Shown: piece by piece, positions 45,058 through 51,981 of the stretch
How positions within the stretch are numbered: position 1 is the first letter of the stretch
Layout: each line of letters opens with the position of its first letter
Source of the DNA: Clostridia bacterium
GTDB lineage: Bacteria; Bacillota; Clostridia; Oscillospirales; CAG-382
Length of the DNA stretch: 64,000 nt
Direction of reading: 5' to 3'
NCBI GenBank assembly: GCA_017516825.1
Contig: JAFXBC010000055.1
Span: 1-64,000 of the forward strand
Notes under the pieces: model-generated
What the model was told of the DNA's origin: nothing
Database searches by the model: none
Seen by the model: the letters and a program-made list of their open reading frames with translations, nothing else
Made by a program: the position numbers and the translations under genes

Positions 45058-45249
45058 TTACGCCTTTTCTTCTCCGACCGTCAAGACTGCCTTGCCACCG
45101 TAATAACCGCAGGTCTTGCAAACACGGTGAGAAAGATTGAACGCACCGCACTTGGGACATTTGGACATTCCGGGAAGCTCGAGCTTCCAAACGTTGGAAC
45201 GACGCTTATCACGTCTTGCTTTGGAGACTTTTCTCTTGGGAACTGCCAT
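45058..45249 (-). CDS. rpmF: 50S ribosomal protein L32
   Basis: A 63-residue ribosomal protein: MAVPKRKVSKARRDKRRSNV, then MSKCPKCGAFNLSHRVCKTCGYY with two CxxC pairs that bind zinc (the zinc form of L32, subject to replacement under zinc limitation in some Bacillota). It is 15 bases downstream of yceD, the usual pairing. Confidence 0.97.
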   Translation of the reverse strand: MAVPKRKVSKARRDKRRSNVWKLELPGMSKCPKCGAFNLSHRVCKTCGYYGGKAVLTVGEEKA

Positions 45250-45264
45250 CTCTAATGAACCTCC

Positions 45265-45774
45265 TTACGTATGATCATTTTCATTATCTTCTTCAAAATA
45301 ACTGCTCAGAGCCGCCCAACGGGGATCGATCTCACGCGTATCGCAGGAGCAACGCTCTACGTTCAGATCACATCCGCACTTGGGGCAAAGGCCTTTGCAA
45401 TCCTCCCTGCAGAGAAACCGGAAGGGCATCTCCGTAAGGATCTGACTGTAAACCACCTCCGAAAGATCCAGCTTGCCGTCCTCCAGAAGCAGGAATTCCT
45501 CCTCGTCCTCGTTGGCAAGCCCTTCCGCCATTTTATAGGACAGAAGAAACTCCAAGCTGACGGGAAACTCCTTGCAGCATCTGCCGCAACGGGCGATGCC
45601 CCGAAGGGAGGCCTTCCCCTCCAAGGTCAGGTAGCCGGCGTGGTTTTCGGCCGCGCCCTCCACAAAAACCTTAGCGGAGATCAGATCATCGGAAAGCTCT
45701 GCACCGGATTCCTCATAGGCAAAAGGGACGGTCTTTACTACCCCGACAACCAGCTCACGAAGATCCAACGTCAT
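45265..45774 (-). CDS. yceD: YceD/DUF177 protein linked to rpmF
   Basis: A 169-residue DUF177 family protein; homologues are implicated in 23S rRNA accumulation and 50S assembly. The family part is FAYEESGAELSDDLISAKVF, with a CGRC pair in GIARCGRCCKEF and a second cysteine cluster CREDCKGLCPKCGCDL near residue 121 followed by RCSCDTREIDPRWAAL, typical of the family C-terminus. ATG 45774 was chosen because AGAGG is upstream; the frame upstream extends across the promoter. It is first in a two-gene operon with rpmF. Confidence 0.92.
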   Translation of the reverse strand: MTLDLRELVVGVVKTVPFAYEESGAELSDDLISAKVFVEGAAENHAGYLTLEGKASLRGIARCGRCCKEFPVSLEFLLSYKMAEGLANEDEEEFLLLEDGKLDLSEVVYSQILTEMPFRFLCREDCKGLCPKCGCDLNVERCSCDTREIDPRWAALSSYFEEDNENDHT

Positions 45775-45825
45775 GGGATAAACACCTCTCTTTGCAAAAG
45801 TCCTCTCGGGTACACAGTTCATTCC

Positions 45826-45854
45826 ATTATAATGCTTTGCTTTCGATTTGTCAA
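45826..45854 (-). promoter_or_regulatory. SigA-type promoter of yceD-rpmF
   Basis: Minus strand TTGACA (45854-45849), 17-base spacer, TATAAT (45831-45826), a full consensus. Confidence 0.88.
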
Positions 45855-45904
45855 TGGTTTTTTTGTTTTTTCTCGGAGAAAAATCCGCTTTTTTCAAAAA
45901 AAGG

Positions 45905-45933
45905 TTGCAAGTCGAAGGGAATTGTGGTAGTAT
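45905..45933 (+). promoter_or_regulatory. SigA-type promoter of the 45980 gene and trmK
   Basis: TTGCAA (45905-45910), 17-base spacer, TAGTAT (45928-45933). Confidence 0.62.
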
Positions 45934-45979
45934 AGTTTCGACTTCCTCGGCAAACAATAGCCACGGGAGGTTGAAACCT

Positions 45980-46168
45980 ATGATGTGCAATATGAAAAAA
46001 ATGATCGCAAGCCACCGACTGACCTGTGATATGATCGGGGTGGCCATGGGGATCGGGCTGGGTTTCCTGGCGGCAAACGCCATGGTGAATTGCTGTACCC
46101 CCGGCAGAAAGATGAAAAAGAAGGCCATGAAGGCGTTCAAGGCCTTGGAGGACAAATTCTGCTGCTGA
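45980..46168 (+). CDS. Small membrane protein, one TM helix, cysteine-containing
   Basis: A 62-residue protein that begins MMCNMKKMIASHRLTCDMIG, with one hydrophobic helix MIGVAMGIGLGFLAANAMV at about 18-36, then CCTPGRKMKKKAMKAF and a C-terminal CC. GGGAGG lies about 11 bases before ATG 45980. It precedes trmK by 57 bases and probably shares its promoter. Not recognised; a YtxH-like small protein (one glycine-rich helix plus charged tail) is a possible comparison. Confidence 0.62.
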   Translation: MMCNMKKMIASHRLTCDMIGVAMGIGLGFLAANAMVNCCTPGRKMKKKAMKAFKALEDKFCC

Positions 46169-46225
46169 CAAAAGCCCAAAGGGGTGCCTTGCGCCCCCTA
46201 CTTAGAATCGGGAAAGGAATCTTTT

Positions 46226-46879
46226 ATGCGTTCTTTGGGAAATCGGTTACAGACGGTGGCAGAGATGCTCCGTACATACGCTCCTTTTCGGTGTCTTGCG
46301 GACATCGGCTCCGACCACGCCTACCTGGCGGTCTACGTGATGAAGGAGGGCATTGCTTCCCTCTCCGTGTCCTCGGACATCAATGAGGGCCCCTTGGACA
46401 GAGGCCGTTCCACCGCGGAGAAATACGGGGTGAAGCCGGATTTCGTGTTATCGGACGGGTTCGACAAGCTGAAGGATTACGCCTTTGACGGTGCCTGCAT
46501 CTGCGGTATGGGAGGTGAGCTGATCGCGGATATTCTCCTCCGCTACGGCCCTCATCCCGACTGCCGCTTGTTCTTACAGCCCATGACGGCCCAGGACGAT
46601 CTGCGGAAATTCCTGTGGGAAAACGGATACGAGATCCTGGAAGAACGGTTCACCCGGGAGCGGGAAAAGCCTTACGGGGTGATCTGTGCGGTGTACACCG
46701 GGAAAAACACAGCGTATACCTACGACGATCTGTTCTTGGGCCAGTTCCGCCCCGACACGGAGGACTTCCATTCCTACAAGGCCAAGGTCCACGCCCAGGC
46801 AAGAAAACGCAGGGACGGTCTGTTGGCCACGGGTGGCGACACCGCAAACGAAGAACGGTTGCTTAAATACAGCGAATAA
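46226..46879 (+). CDS. trmK: tRNA (adenine(22)-N1)-methyltransferase TrmK
   Basis: A 217-residue SAM-dependent enzyme that methylates A22 in the D-loop of some tRNAs in Bacillota. Family hallmarks: CLADIGSDHAYLAVYVM (SAM motif I), SDINEGPLDRGRSTAEKYG, and ACICGMGGELIADIL. ATG 46226 has AAAGGA about 8 bases upstream. The C-terminal coiled-coil part contains FHSYKAKVHAQARKRRDGLL. Its last 17 bases overlap the convergent YcxB-like gene. Confidence 0.93.
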   Translation: MRSLGNRLQTVAEMLRTYAPFRCLADIGSDHAYLAVYVMKEGIASLSVSSDINEGPLDRGRSTAEKYGVKPDFVLSDGFDKLKDYAFDGACICGMGGELIADILLRYGPHPDCRLFLQPMTAQDDLRKFLWENGYEILEERFTREREKPYGVICAVYTGKNTAYTYDDLFLGQFRPDTEDFHSYKAKVHAQARKRRDGLLATGGDTANEERLLKYSE

Positions 46880-47423
46880 ATTTCTTCTCCAGCTTCTCGG
46901 CCAAAAGCTTGCGAAGCTCCAGAGAATCCGCGGGCATCATGTTCCTTTTGGGCACGATGATCGTGGATTTTTTGTCTAAATACAGGTAGAAGAAGCCGCC
47001 CGTCTCGTAGACGCGGAAGAAATCGGTGTAGAAGAAATCGTCCTGGGTGTCCTCCAGCTTGCGGCCGTTATGCTCGGGGTCGAACAGGACGGAATAGATC
47101 AGCCCGTTGTTTCCGAACTGCACCTGATGGGTGGCGTAGAGGTATTCCTGCTTTTTGACGCATACCGTTTTCACCTGCTTACGCAAAAGGGCGAAAAAGG
47201 TACCCAGGCACAATAGGAGCAGACCGCCCACCAGCACCAGGGTGGAGTTTTGACTTGCGAAGCCTACCACCGCCAGATATGCCGCGATGATCACCACCCA
47301 CACGGTAACGGCGGTGCGGATCACACGGGAAAGCTTACCTCTGCAAAGATTGAAATTGGCGTATTCACGGTAATCGGAAAGAACGATCTTTCCCTTGGAG
47401 AGCAGGTATTTTTGCTGTTTCAT
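46863..47423 (-). CDS. YcxB-like membrane protein
   Basis: A 186-residue protein. Two adjacent TM helices lie at about 40-82 (VIRTAVTVWVVIIAAYLAVV, then LVLVGGLLLLCLGTFFALLR). The C-terminal domain, FGNNGLIYSVLFDPEHNGRK then DFFYTDFFRVYETGGFFYLY, matches the YcxB-like (PF14317) pattern of two TM plus a PH-like beta domain. ATG 47423 has AAAGGA 8 bases upstream. It overlaps trmK on the opposite strand by 17 bases and is 17 bases downstream of apgM, so co-transcription with apgM is likely. Confidence 0.75.
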   Translation of the reverse strand: MKQQKYLLSKGKIVLSDYREYANFNLCRGKLSRVIRTAVTVWVVIIAAYLAVVGFASQNSTLVLVGGLLLLCLGTFFALLRKQVKTVCVKKQEYLYATHQVQFGNNGLIYSVLFDPEHNGRKLEDTQDDFFYTDFFRVYETGGFFYLYLDKKSTIIVPKRNMMPADSLELRKLLAEKLEKKFIRCI

Positions 47424-47440
47424 AAAAAGCGTCCTTTCTT

Positions 47441-48661
47441 TCAAAGGTCTTTTTCCAAAAGAAGGGTCAACAGGTCTTCCCCTTTTTCCAGGTACAGCCC
47501 GCCGTCGAAGCCGCTTTGCTCGCAATAGGTGCGGATGCCGCTGTCTTTTTCCTTTTGGGAATCGTACAGCACGAAGGGGACGGCGTCACGGGTATGGGTG
47601 CGGACGTACACGGGAGTGGGATGATCGGGAAGCAACAGGAGGCGGAAGGGCTCGCCCGTCTGCTTGAAATACGCCAGCAGGGGGGCAAGGATCTCCCGAT
47701 CGATGCATTGGATGGCTTTGATCTTTTCGGAATAATTGCCCTGGTGGCCGCATTCGTCGGGAGCCTCCACGTGGATATACACGAACTCCGCACCTGTCTC
47801 CAGCTCACGGATGGCGGTACTTTGCTTCCCTGCGTAGTTGGTATCCAATCCGCCGGTGGCCCCCTCCGTAATAGGGGCATTCATACCTGCACAAAGGCCG
47901 ATGCCGCGGATGAGGTCCACGGCGCAGACCACGGAGGCCTTCAGACCCGTTTTCTCCTCAAAGGAAGGAAGCGCGGGCTTCTTCCCGGGGCTCCAGAACC
48001 ACAGGGAGTTGGCCTTCCGCTTTCCTGCGGCGGCGCGGGCAAGGTTCACGGGGTGGTGATTCAGCAGGTCGAAAGATGCCTTTTGCAGCTCCCAGAAGGC
48101 CTGAGAAGAAAGGTTCACCGGGGCGTGATCCCCGATCCGTCTGCCGATGATGTCGTGGGGACGGGAAAAGTCCGTGAAATCCGGGCAATCCTTCCAGATC
48201 AAGCAATGGCGGTAGCTGACCCCGGTGTAGAAGGTACGGTATTCGTTGCCGAAGGCGGCCTGCACGGCCTTGATCAGCTCGTCGGCCTCCTCGGTAGTGA
48301 TCTCCCCTGCGGAGTGGTCGATCATCCGTCTGTCCTCGTAGCAGGTCTCCTCCTCGGAAAGGCAGACCACGTTGGCACGGATGGCGGTCTCGTCAGCCTG
48401 CATTTTGATCCCGATGCTTGCCGCCTCCAGGGGAGAACGGCCTTTGGAATACACCTTGGGGTCGTAGCCCATGATGGCCAAGTTTGCAGTGTCGCTTTCG
48501 GGAACCATGCCCTCCGGCACGGTGCTGACTCTGCCGTTGATGCCCTTGGATGCGATATAGTCCATGGCGGGCTTGACGGCGGCGGAAAGAGGGGTCTTGC
48601 CCTCCAGCTCCGACAAAGGCAGGTCTGCCATGCCGTCGCCCACGAGAATGATATACTTCAT
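47441..48661 (-). CDS. apgM: Cofactor-independent phosphoglycerate mutase, archaeal type (ApgM)
   Basis: A 406-residue alkaline-phosphatase-superfamily enzyme of the ApgM group, interconverting 3- and 2-phosphoglycerate in glycolysis; some relatives are annotated as homoserine-kinase-like. Hallmarks: IILVGDGMADLPL (metal-binding D9), VPESDTANLAIMGYDP (nucleophile S56), GRSPLEAASIGI, VHVEAPDECGH-like YIHVEAPDECGHQGNY, and LLLPDHPTPVYVRTH near the end. The leader carries a palindrome over the ribosome site. Its nearest purine-rich site is 14 bases from ATG 48661, which is long. Confidence 0.92.
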   Translation of the reverse strand: MKYIILVGDGMADLPLSELEGKTPLSAAVKPAMDYIASKGINGRVSTVPEGMVPESDTANLAIMGYDPKVYSKGRSPLEAASIGIKMQADETAIRANVVCLSEEETCYEDRRMIDHSAGEITTEEADELIKAVQAAFGNEYRTFYTGVSYRHCLIWKDCPDFTDFSRPHDIIGRRIGDHAPVNLSSQAFWELQKASFDLLNHHPVNLARAAAGKRKANSLWFWSPGKKPALPSFEEKTGLKASVVCAVDLIRGIGLCAGMNAPITEGATGGLDTNYAGKQSTAIRELETGAEFVYIHVEAPDECGHQGNYSEKIKAIQCIDREILAPLLAYFKQTGEPFRLLLLPDHPTPVYVRTHTRDAVPFVLYDSQKEKDSGIRTYCEQSGFDGGLYLEKGEDLLTLLLEKDL

Positions 48662-48666
48662 AGCGT

Positions 48667-48682
48667 AAAGGAGATCTCCTTT
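48667..48682 (-). promoter_or_regulatory. 16-base perfect palindrome containing the apgM ribosome site
   Basis: AAAGGAGATCTCCTTT reads the same on both strands. The AAGGAG half on the minus strand is the only Shine-Dalgarno match before apgM, and the other half is its exact complement. As RNA it could pair with itself only with a tight turn, or between two molecules; as DNA it is a candidate operator. Confidence 0.5.
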
Positions 48683-48773
48683 CGACTTTTGCTCCGTTTA
48701 ACAGTATACCAAACGTAAGGCGAAAAATCAACCGCCTTTTTTCATCATTTTTAGCTTGATTCTGATTTTTTTG

Positions 48774-48802
48774 TTGACAAAATCCATAGAGCGTGGTATC
48801 AT
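48774..48802 (+). promoter_or_regulatory. SigA-type promoter of PqqD-S26-SLOG operon
   Basis: TTGACA (48774-48779), 17-base spacer, TATCAT (48797-48802), 35 bases before the ATG. Confidence 0.78.
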
Positions 48803-48836
48803 GAGGGCGGTTTTGATTTGGAAAGGAGTGCTGAAA

Positions 48837-49100
48837 ATGCATATCAAGGACGGCTTTCTCCTGCGGGAAACGGCAGGTAAGTTCATCGTTCTGCCCTTGG
48901 GCGGGGAGCTGGATCTGGGCAGCCTTATCACCCTCAACGAAACGGGGGCTTTTTTGTGGCGGATCTTGGAGGACGGCGCCAGCCGTGAAGAGCTGTTGGA
49001 AGCCCTTCTGGCGGAATACGACGTGGACAAGGAACGGGCGGAAAAGGATCTGGACGCCCTGCTTGCCAAGATGAACGCAGTGGGCGTTCTTGAGGACTGA
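48837..49100 (+). CDS. PqqD-like (RiPP recognition element fold) protein
   Basis: An 87-residue protein of the PqqD family: MHIKDGFLLRETAGKFIVLP, then ITLNETGAFLWRILEDGASR, then a helical half LLEALLAEYDVDKERAEKDL. The fold is a winged helix that in PQQ and other RiPP systems grips the leader peptide of a precursor. ATG 48837 has AAAGGAG 8 bases upstream. The next gene, an S26-like peptidase, begins 4 bases after the stop. No RiPP precursor, radical SAM or cyclase gene is visible nearby, so the partner protein is unknown. Confidence 0.85.
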   Translation: MHIKDGFLLRETAGKFIVLPLGGELDLGSLITLNETGAFLWRILEDGASREELLEALLAEYDVDKERAEKDLDALLAKMNAVGVLED

Positions 49101-49104
49101 GGGC

Positions 49105-49575
49105 ATGGGAGAAAAGGAAAGTCTCCCCCTGGCCGCCTTGGAGGACGTGATCCGCGAGGAGCTGGCAAGCGGCGGCAGTGCGGTGATCAACATTCGCGGA
49201 CAGAGCATGCTTCCCCTGATGAAGGAGGGGGTTTGCAACGTGCGGATCGTGCCGGCAACCTTCCCTTTGAAGAGATACCGGATCCCCCTCTACAAGCGGG
49301 AGGACGGGCAGTTCGTGCTACATCGGGTGATACGGGTGAAGAAGAACGGCTACGTTTGCCGCGGAGATCATCAGATCCAAAAGGAATTCCCCGTGACGGA
49401 TTCCATGATCATCGGCGTGGCGGATGCCCGCATCGTGAAGGGGAAGGAAAAGCCCTTGCGGTCGGCGTTTGCCCTGGTGCAGGGCTGCTTTTTGGCGGAG
49501 ACGGCGTGGTTGCGGGGCATGGCACGGCTGTGCATCGGCAAGCTTGGCCGCCTATGGAAAGGAACAAAGAAATGA
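49105..49575 (+). CDS. S24/S26-like peptidase (signal-peptidase fold)
   Basis: A 156-residue protein resembling the catalytic part of signal peptidase I. The serine lies in INIRGQSMLPLMKEG (S38). The second conserved box reads GQFVLHRVIRV, with a histidine where bacterial type I enzymes have an active lysine region, the pattern of the Ser-His (archaeal/ER, SipW-like) enzymes. A third box is GYVCRGDHQ. A hydrophobic segment near FALVQGCFLAETAW may touch the membrane but there is no typical N-terminal anchor. It follows PqqD by 4 bases and overlaps the SLOG gene as ATGA. Substrate unknown. Confidence 0.78.
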   Translation: MGEKESLPLAALEDVIREELASGGSAVINIRGQSMLPLMKEGVCNVRIVPATFPLKRYRIPLYKREDGQFVLHRVIRVKKNGYVCRGDHQIQKEFPVTDSMIIGVADARIVKGKEKPLRSAFALVQGCFLAETAWLRGMARLCIGKLGRLWKGTKK

Positions 49576-49940
49576 AGGAAGAATTGCGGGTCGCCGTCAT
49601 TGGTTCCCGTGGGATCGATCGGGCGGATCTTTCCCGCTATATACCGAAGGAGGCCACCATGCTGATCTCCGGCGGAGCCATGGGAGTGGATTCCCTTGCG
49701 GAGGCCTACGCCGCGGAAAAGGGGTTGCCCATCAAGGTGATCAAGCCCCAATACAGCTTGTTCGGGAAAAGAGCCCCTCTTGTGCGGAACCGGCAGATCG
49801 TGGAGTGTGCGGATCTGGTGGTGGCCATCTGGGACGGAGAGTCTTCGGGAACGGCTTACACCATCGATTACGCCCACGAAAAGGGTGTGCCCGTGCGGCT
49901 TTACATCCCGCCGACAAAAAACGGCAAAAACAAAGCATAA
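49572..49940 (+). CDS. SLOG-fold (DUF2493/DprA-like) nucleotide-binding protein
   Basis: A 122-residue Rossmann-like protein: LRVAVIGSRGIDRADLSRYI, then TMLISGGAMGVDSLAEAYAA, then IVECADLVVAIWDGESSGTA, matching the SLOG superfamily (DprA, LOG, DUF2493) that binds nucleotides or nucleotide-derived ligands through the GGAxGVD loop. No cofactor or DNA-binding extension. ATG 49572, with AGGA 8 bases upstream, overlaps the S26-like peptidase stop. The terminator at 49939 follows immediately. In other genomes SLOG proteins act as sensors or enzymes on nucleotide signals; its role here is not evident. Confidence 0.8.
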   Translation: MKEELRVAVIGSRGIDRADLSRYIPKEATMLISGGAMGVDSLAEAYAAEKGLPIKVIKPQYSLFGKRAPLVRNRQIVECADLVVAIWDGESSGTAYTIDYAHEKGVPVRLYIPPTKNGKNKA

Positions 49941-49984
49941 AACCACCTACGGCCGGTGAAAACTATCGGCGAGGTGGTTTTTTT
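49939..49984 (+). terminator. Terminator whose right arm also carries the next ribosome site
   Basis: AAAACCACCT (49939-49948) pairs with AGGTGGTTTT (49972-49981), followed by more T. The GAGGTGG of the right arm lies 8 bases before the TTG start of the next gene. Confidence 0.72.
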
Positions 49985-49985
49985 G

Positions 49986-50420
49986 TTGAAACGGTTATGT
50001 CTTCTGTTCGGGATCTGCGGGGCGGTCTACGTATTGCTGGAGCTGATCTACCGCGGGAGATCCCATATTTCCATGTTCTTTGCGGCGGGACTTTCCGCCG
50101 TGGGGATCTGGCTTTGCTGTAACTGCCGCAGGGTGAAGCAAAGATGTCTGGCCCTGAAATGCCTTTTGGGAAGCGCTCTCATCACCACGGTGGAGTTTTG
50201 CACGGGAGTGGTGGTGAATCTGTGGATGCGGCTTGCGGTATGGGATTATTCCGCCATGCCGATGAATCTTTTGGGGCAGGTGTGTCTCCCCTTTTCTCTG
50301 GTGTGGTTTCTCCTTACCCTGCCTATTCTGGGATTGGGGAAGCTGATCTGGGGTCCTTACTTCTCCAGAGAGGCCACGAAACGGGAGATCCCCGCTTCCC
50401 CTGCCTCGTCGGGAGAATAG
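49986..50420 (+). CDS. CmpB-like putative ABC transporter permease
   Basis: A 144-residue membrane protein of the PF06541 (ABC_trans_CmpB) type: four to five hydrophobic segments, a charged loop NCRRVKQRCLALKC and the family phrase ITTVEFCTGVVVNLWMRLAV then WDYSAMPMNLLGQVCLPFSL. Start choice: TTG 49986 has GAGGTGG 8 bases upstream; GTG 49956 would lie in the terminator stem with no ribosome site. The 3' end runs 64 bases into the convergent galT gene. The transported substrate is not known. Confidence 0.75.
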   Translation: MKRLCLLFGICGAVYVLLELIYRGRSHISMFFAAGLSAVGIWLCCNCRRVKQRCLALKCLLGSALITTVEFCTGVVVNLWMRLAVWDYSAMPMNLLGQVCLPFSLVWFLLTLPILGLGKLIWGPYFSREATKREIPASPASSGE

Positions 50421-51850
50421 ACCCCTGCGTCCTCCAGAACGGCTTCGAAGACTCTGCCCACTTCCTCTTCAAGGACGGTGGAAATATTCTCCGCAGTGAC
50501 TTCCCTGCGTGAGAGGATCTCCGCCCACCAGGCGGCGTGCTTTTCCGTACCCTCGGTATCCAAGGGAAGGTTTTGCAGGTGGCGTTCCTCCACTTCCTTC
50601 AGCTCCGCCTTCAAACGAGCGGGAAGGACGGCAAGACCCATGACCTCGATGAGGCCGATGTTTTCTTTTTTGATATGGTGCTTTTCTGCGTGGGGGTGGT
50701 AAAGCCCCATGGGATGCTCCGCCGTGGTGATGTTGTTACGCAACACCAGATCCAATTGGTAGGCCTCCCCTTCCCTGCGGGCGATGGGAGTGATGGTGTT
50801 GTGCTTGCCGCTTTCGTCCTCGGCGATCACCATGGAAGCGGGGTCGGAATAGGTTCTCCAGGCATCCAGAATCCGGCAAGCCAGAGCGTATACCCGTTCC
50901 TTTTCCCCGGTGAGACGGAGGACGGAGAGGGGCCAATGGAGCCATTCCATGCGGATATCGGGATAGTCCTTCAGGATGAAAGTCTTACGGGGAGAGGCGG
51001 TCTCCATGGCGAAGGTATATCTGCCCCCCTGGAAATGATCGTGGGTGAGGATGGAGCCTCCCACGATGGGAAGGTCGGCGTTGGAGCCGATGAAGTAATG
51101 AGGGAACTGCTGTGTGAAATCCAACAGACGGGCAAAGGTCTGATGGGTGATCTGCATGGGAGAATGGGTCTCCTTCAGCAGGATACAATGCTCGTTGTAA
51201 TACACGTAGGGAGAATACTGGAGATGCCAGGTCTCCCCTGCTACGGTGAGGGGAATGGTACGCAGGTTCTGGCGGGCAGGATGATCCGCTCTTCCGTGAT
51301 AGCCCACGTTCTCCGGGCAAAGCTGGCATTTGGGATAGGAGGATTGCCCTACGTTTTTCGCGGCGGCGATGGCCTTGGGGTCCTTTTCCGGCTTGGAGAG
51401 GTTGATGGTGATATCCAGCTCCCCGTATTTGCCGCGGTACTTCCAGCGGAGATCCTTGGCCACACGCTCCGTACGGATGTAGTTGGTATTCCCGGAAAGG
51501 GTGTAGAAGAAGTCCGTGGCGTTCTCGGGGGAGGAGGCGTACAGCGCCTCGAAGGTGCTTGCCACGGCAGAGGGCAGAGGGGTGAAGATCCCCATGATGC
51601 GGGTGTCGAACAGGTCTCTTTCGGTGATGCCGTCCTCGATGATCCCTTCTTCTGCGGCGAAGTCGCAAAGGCGGTCCAGGACGGTCTGGAGAGACAGTCC
51701 CTCGGCGGCGGGAGCATCTTCGAAGCTATCCAGCTGTAAAAGCTCCAAAAGACGGTTGGTGTAGTAGGTGCGGTCTGCCTGTTCCGCCAGATGGTTTTCC
51801 TCGGCGTAATTCAGCAGAGCGTTGATGAAAGAATACACGGTATTGCCCAT
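50357..51850 (-). CDS. galT: UDP-glucose--hexose-1-phosphate uridylyltransferase (class II GalT)
   Basis: A 497-residue Leloir-pathway enzyme that converts galactose-1-phosphate to UDP-galactose. This is the Gram-positive class II form: NTVYSFINALLNYAEENHL at the N-terminus, CQLCPENVGYHGRADHPARQ, and the catalytic GGSILTHDHFQGGRYTFAME. Full family length. GAGGG precedes ATG 51850. It stands alone here, without galK or galE, and is back to back with a secreted glycosidase gene. With the GH27 enzyme at 9456 it fits use of plant alpha-galactosides. Confidence 0.95.
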   Translation of the reverse strand: MGNTVYSFINALLNYAEENHLAEQADRTYYTNRLLELLQLDSFEDAPAAEGLSLQTVLDRLCDFAAEEGIIEDGITERDLFDTRIMGIFTPLPSAVASTFEALYASSPENATDFFYTLSGNTNYIRTERVAKDLRWKYRGKYGELDITINLSKPEKDPKAIAAAKNVGQSSYPKCQLCPENVGYHGRADHPARQNLRTIPLTVAGETWHLQYSPYVYYNEHCILLKETHSPMQITHQTFARLLDFTQQFPHYFIGSNADLPIVGGSILTHDHFQGGRYTFAMETASPRKTFILKDYPDIRMEWLHWPLSVLRLTGEKERVYALACRILDAWRTYSDPASMVIAEDESGKHNTITPIARREGEAYQLDLVLRNNITTAEHPMGLYHPHAEKHHIKKENIGLIEVMGLAVLPARLKAELKEVEERHLQNLPLDTEGTEKHAAWWAEILSRREVTAENISTVLEEEVGRVFEAVLEDAGVYSPDEAGEAGISRFVASLEK

Positions 51851-51882
51851 AAAAACCCTCTGTATGCGTTGAATTCTTCCTC

Positions 51883-51910
51883 ATTATACACAGGATTTTG
51901 ATTTTGTCAA
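51883..51910 (-). promoter_or_regulatory. SigA-type promoter of galT
   Basis: Minus strand TTGACA (51910-51905), 16-base spacer, TATAAT (51888-51883). Confidence 0.82.
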
Positions 51911-51917
51911 GAAAAGA

Positions 51918-51946
51918 TTGACAGGAGGCGAAAAAAAGAGTATAAT
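51918..51946 (+). promoter_or_regulatory. SigA-type promoter of GHL10 gene
   Basis: TTGACA (51918-51923), 17-base spacer, TATAAT (51941-51946). Its -35 is only 7 bases from that of galT, so the two promoters are back to back. Confidence 0.85.
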
Positions 51947-51981
51947 CTTTTGCAAGAAAACAGCATCGGGAGAATGGACTT

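Noticed and set aside
48683-48836. A RiPP precursor peptide upstream of the PqqD-like gene.
   Set aside because: The only in-frame start upstream (ATG 48801) is continuous with PqqD itself, and no separate short frame with a ribosome site was found.
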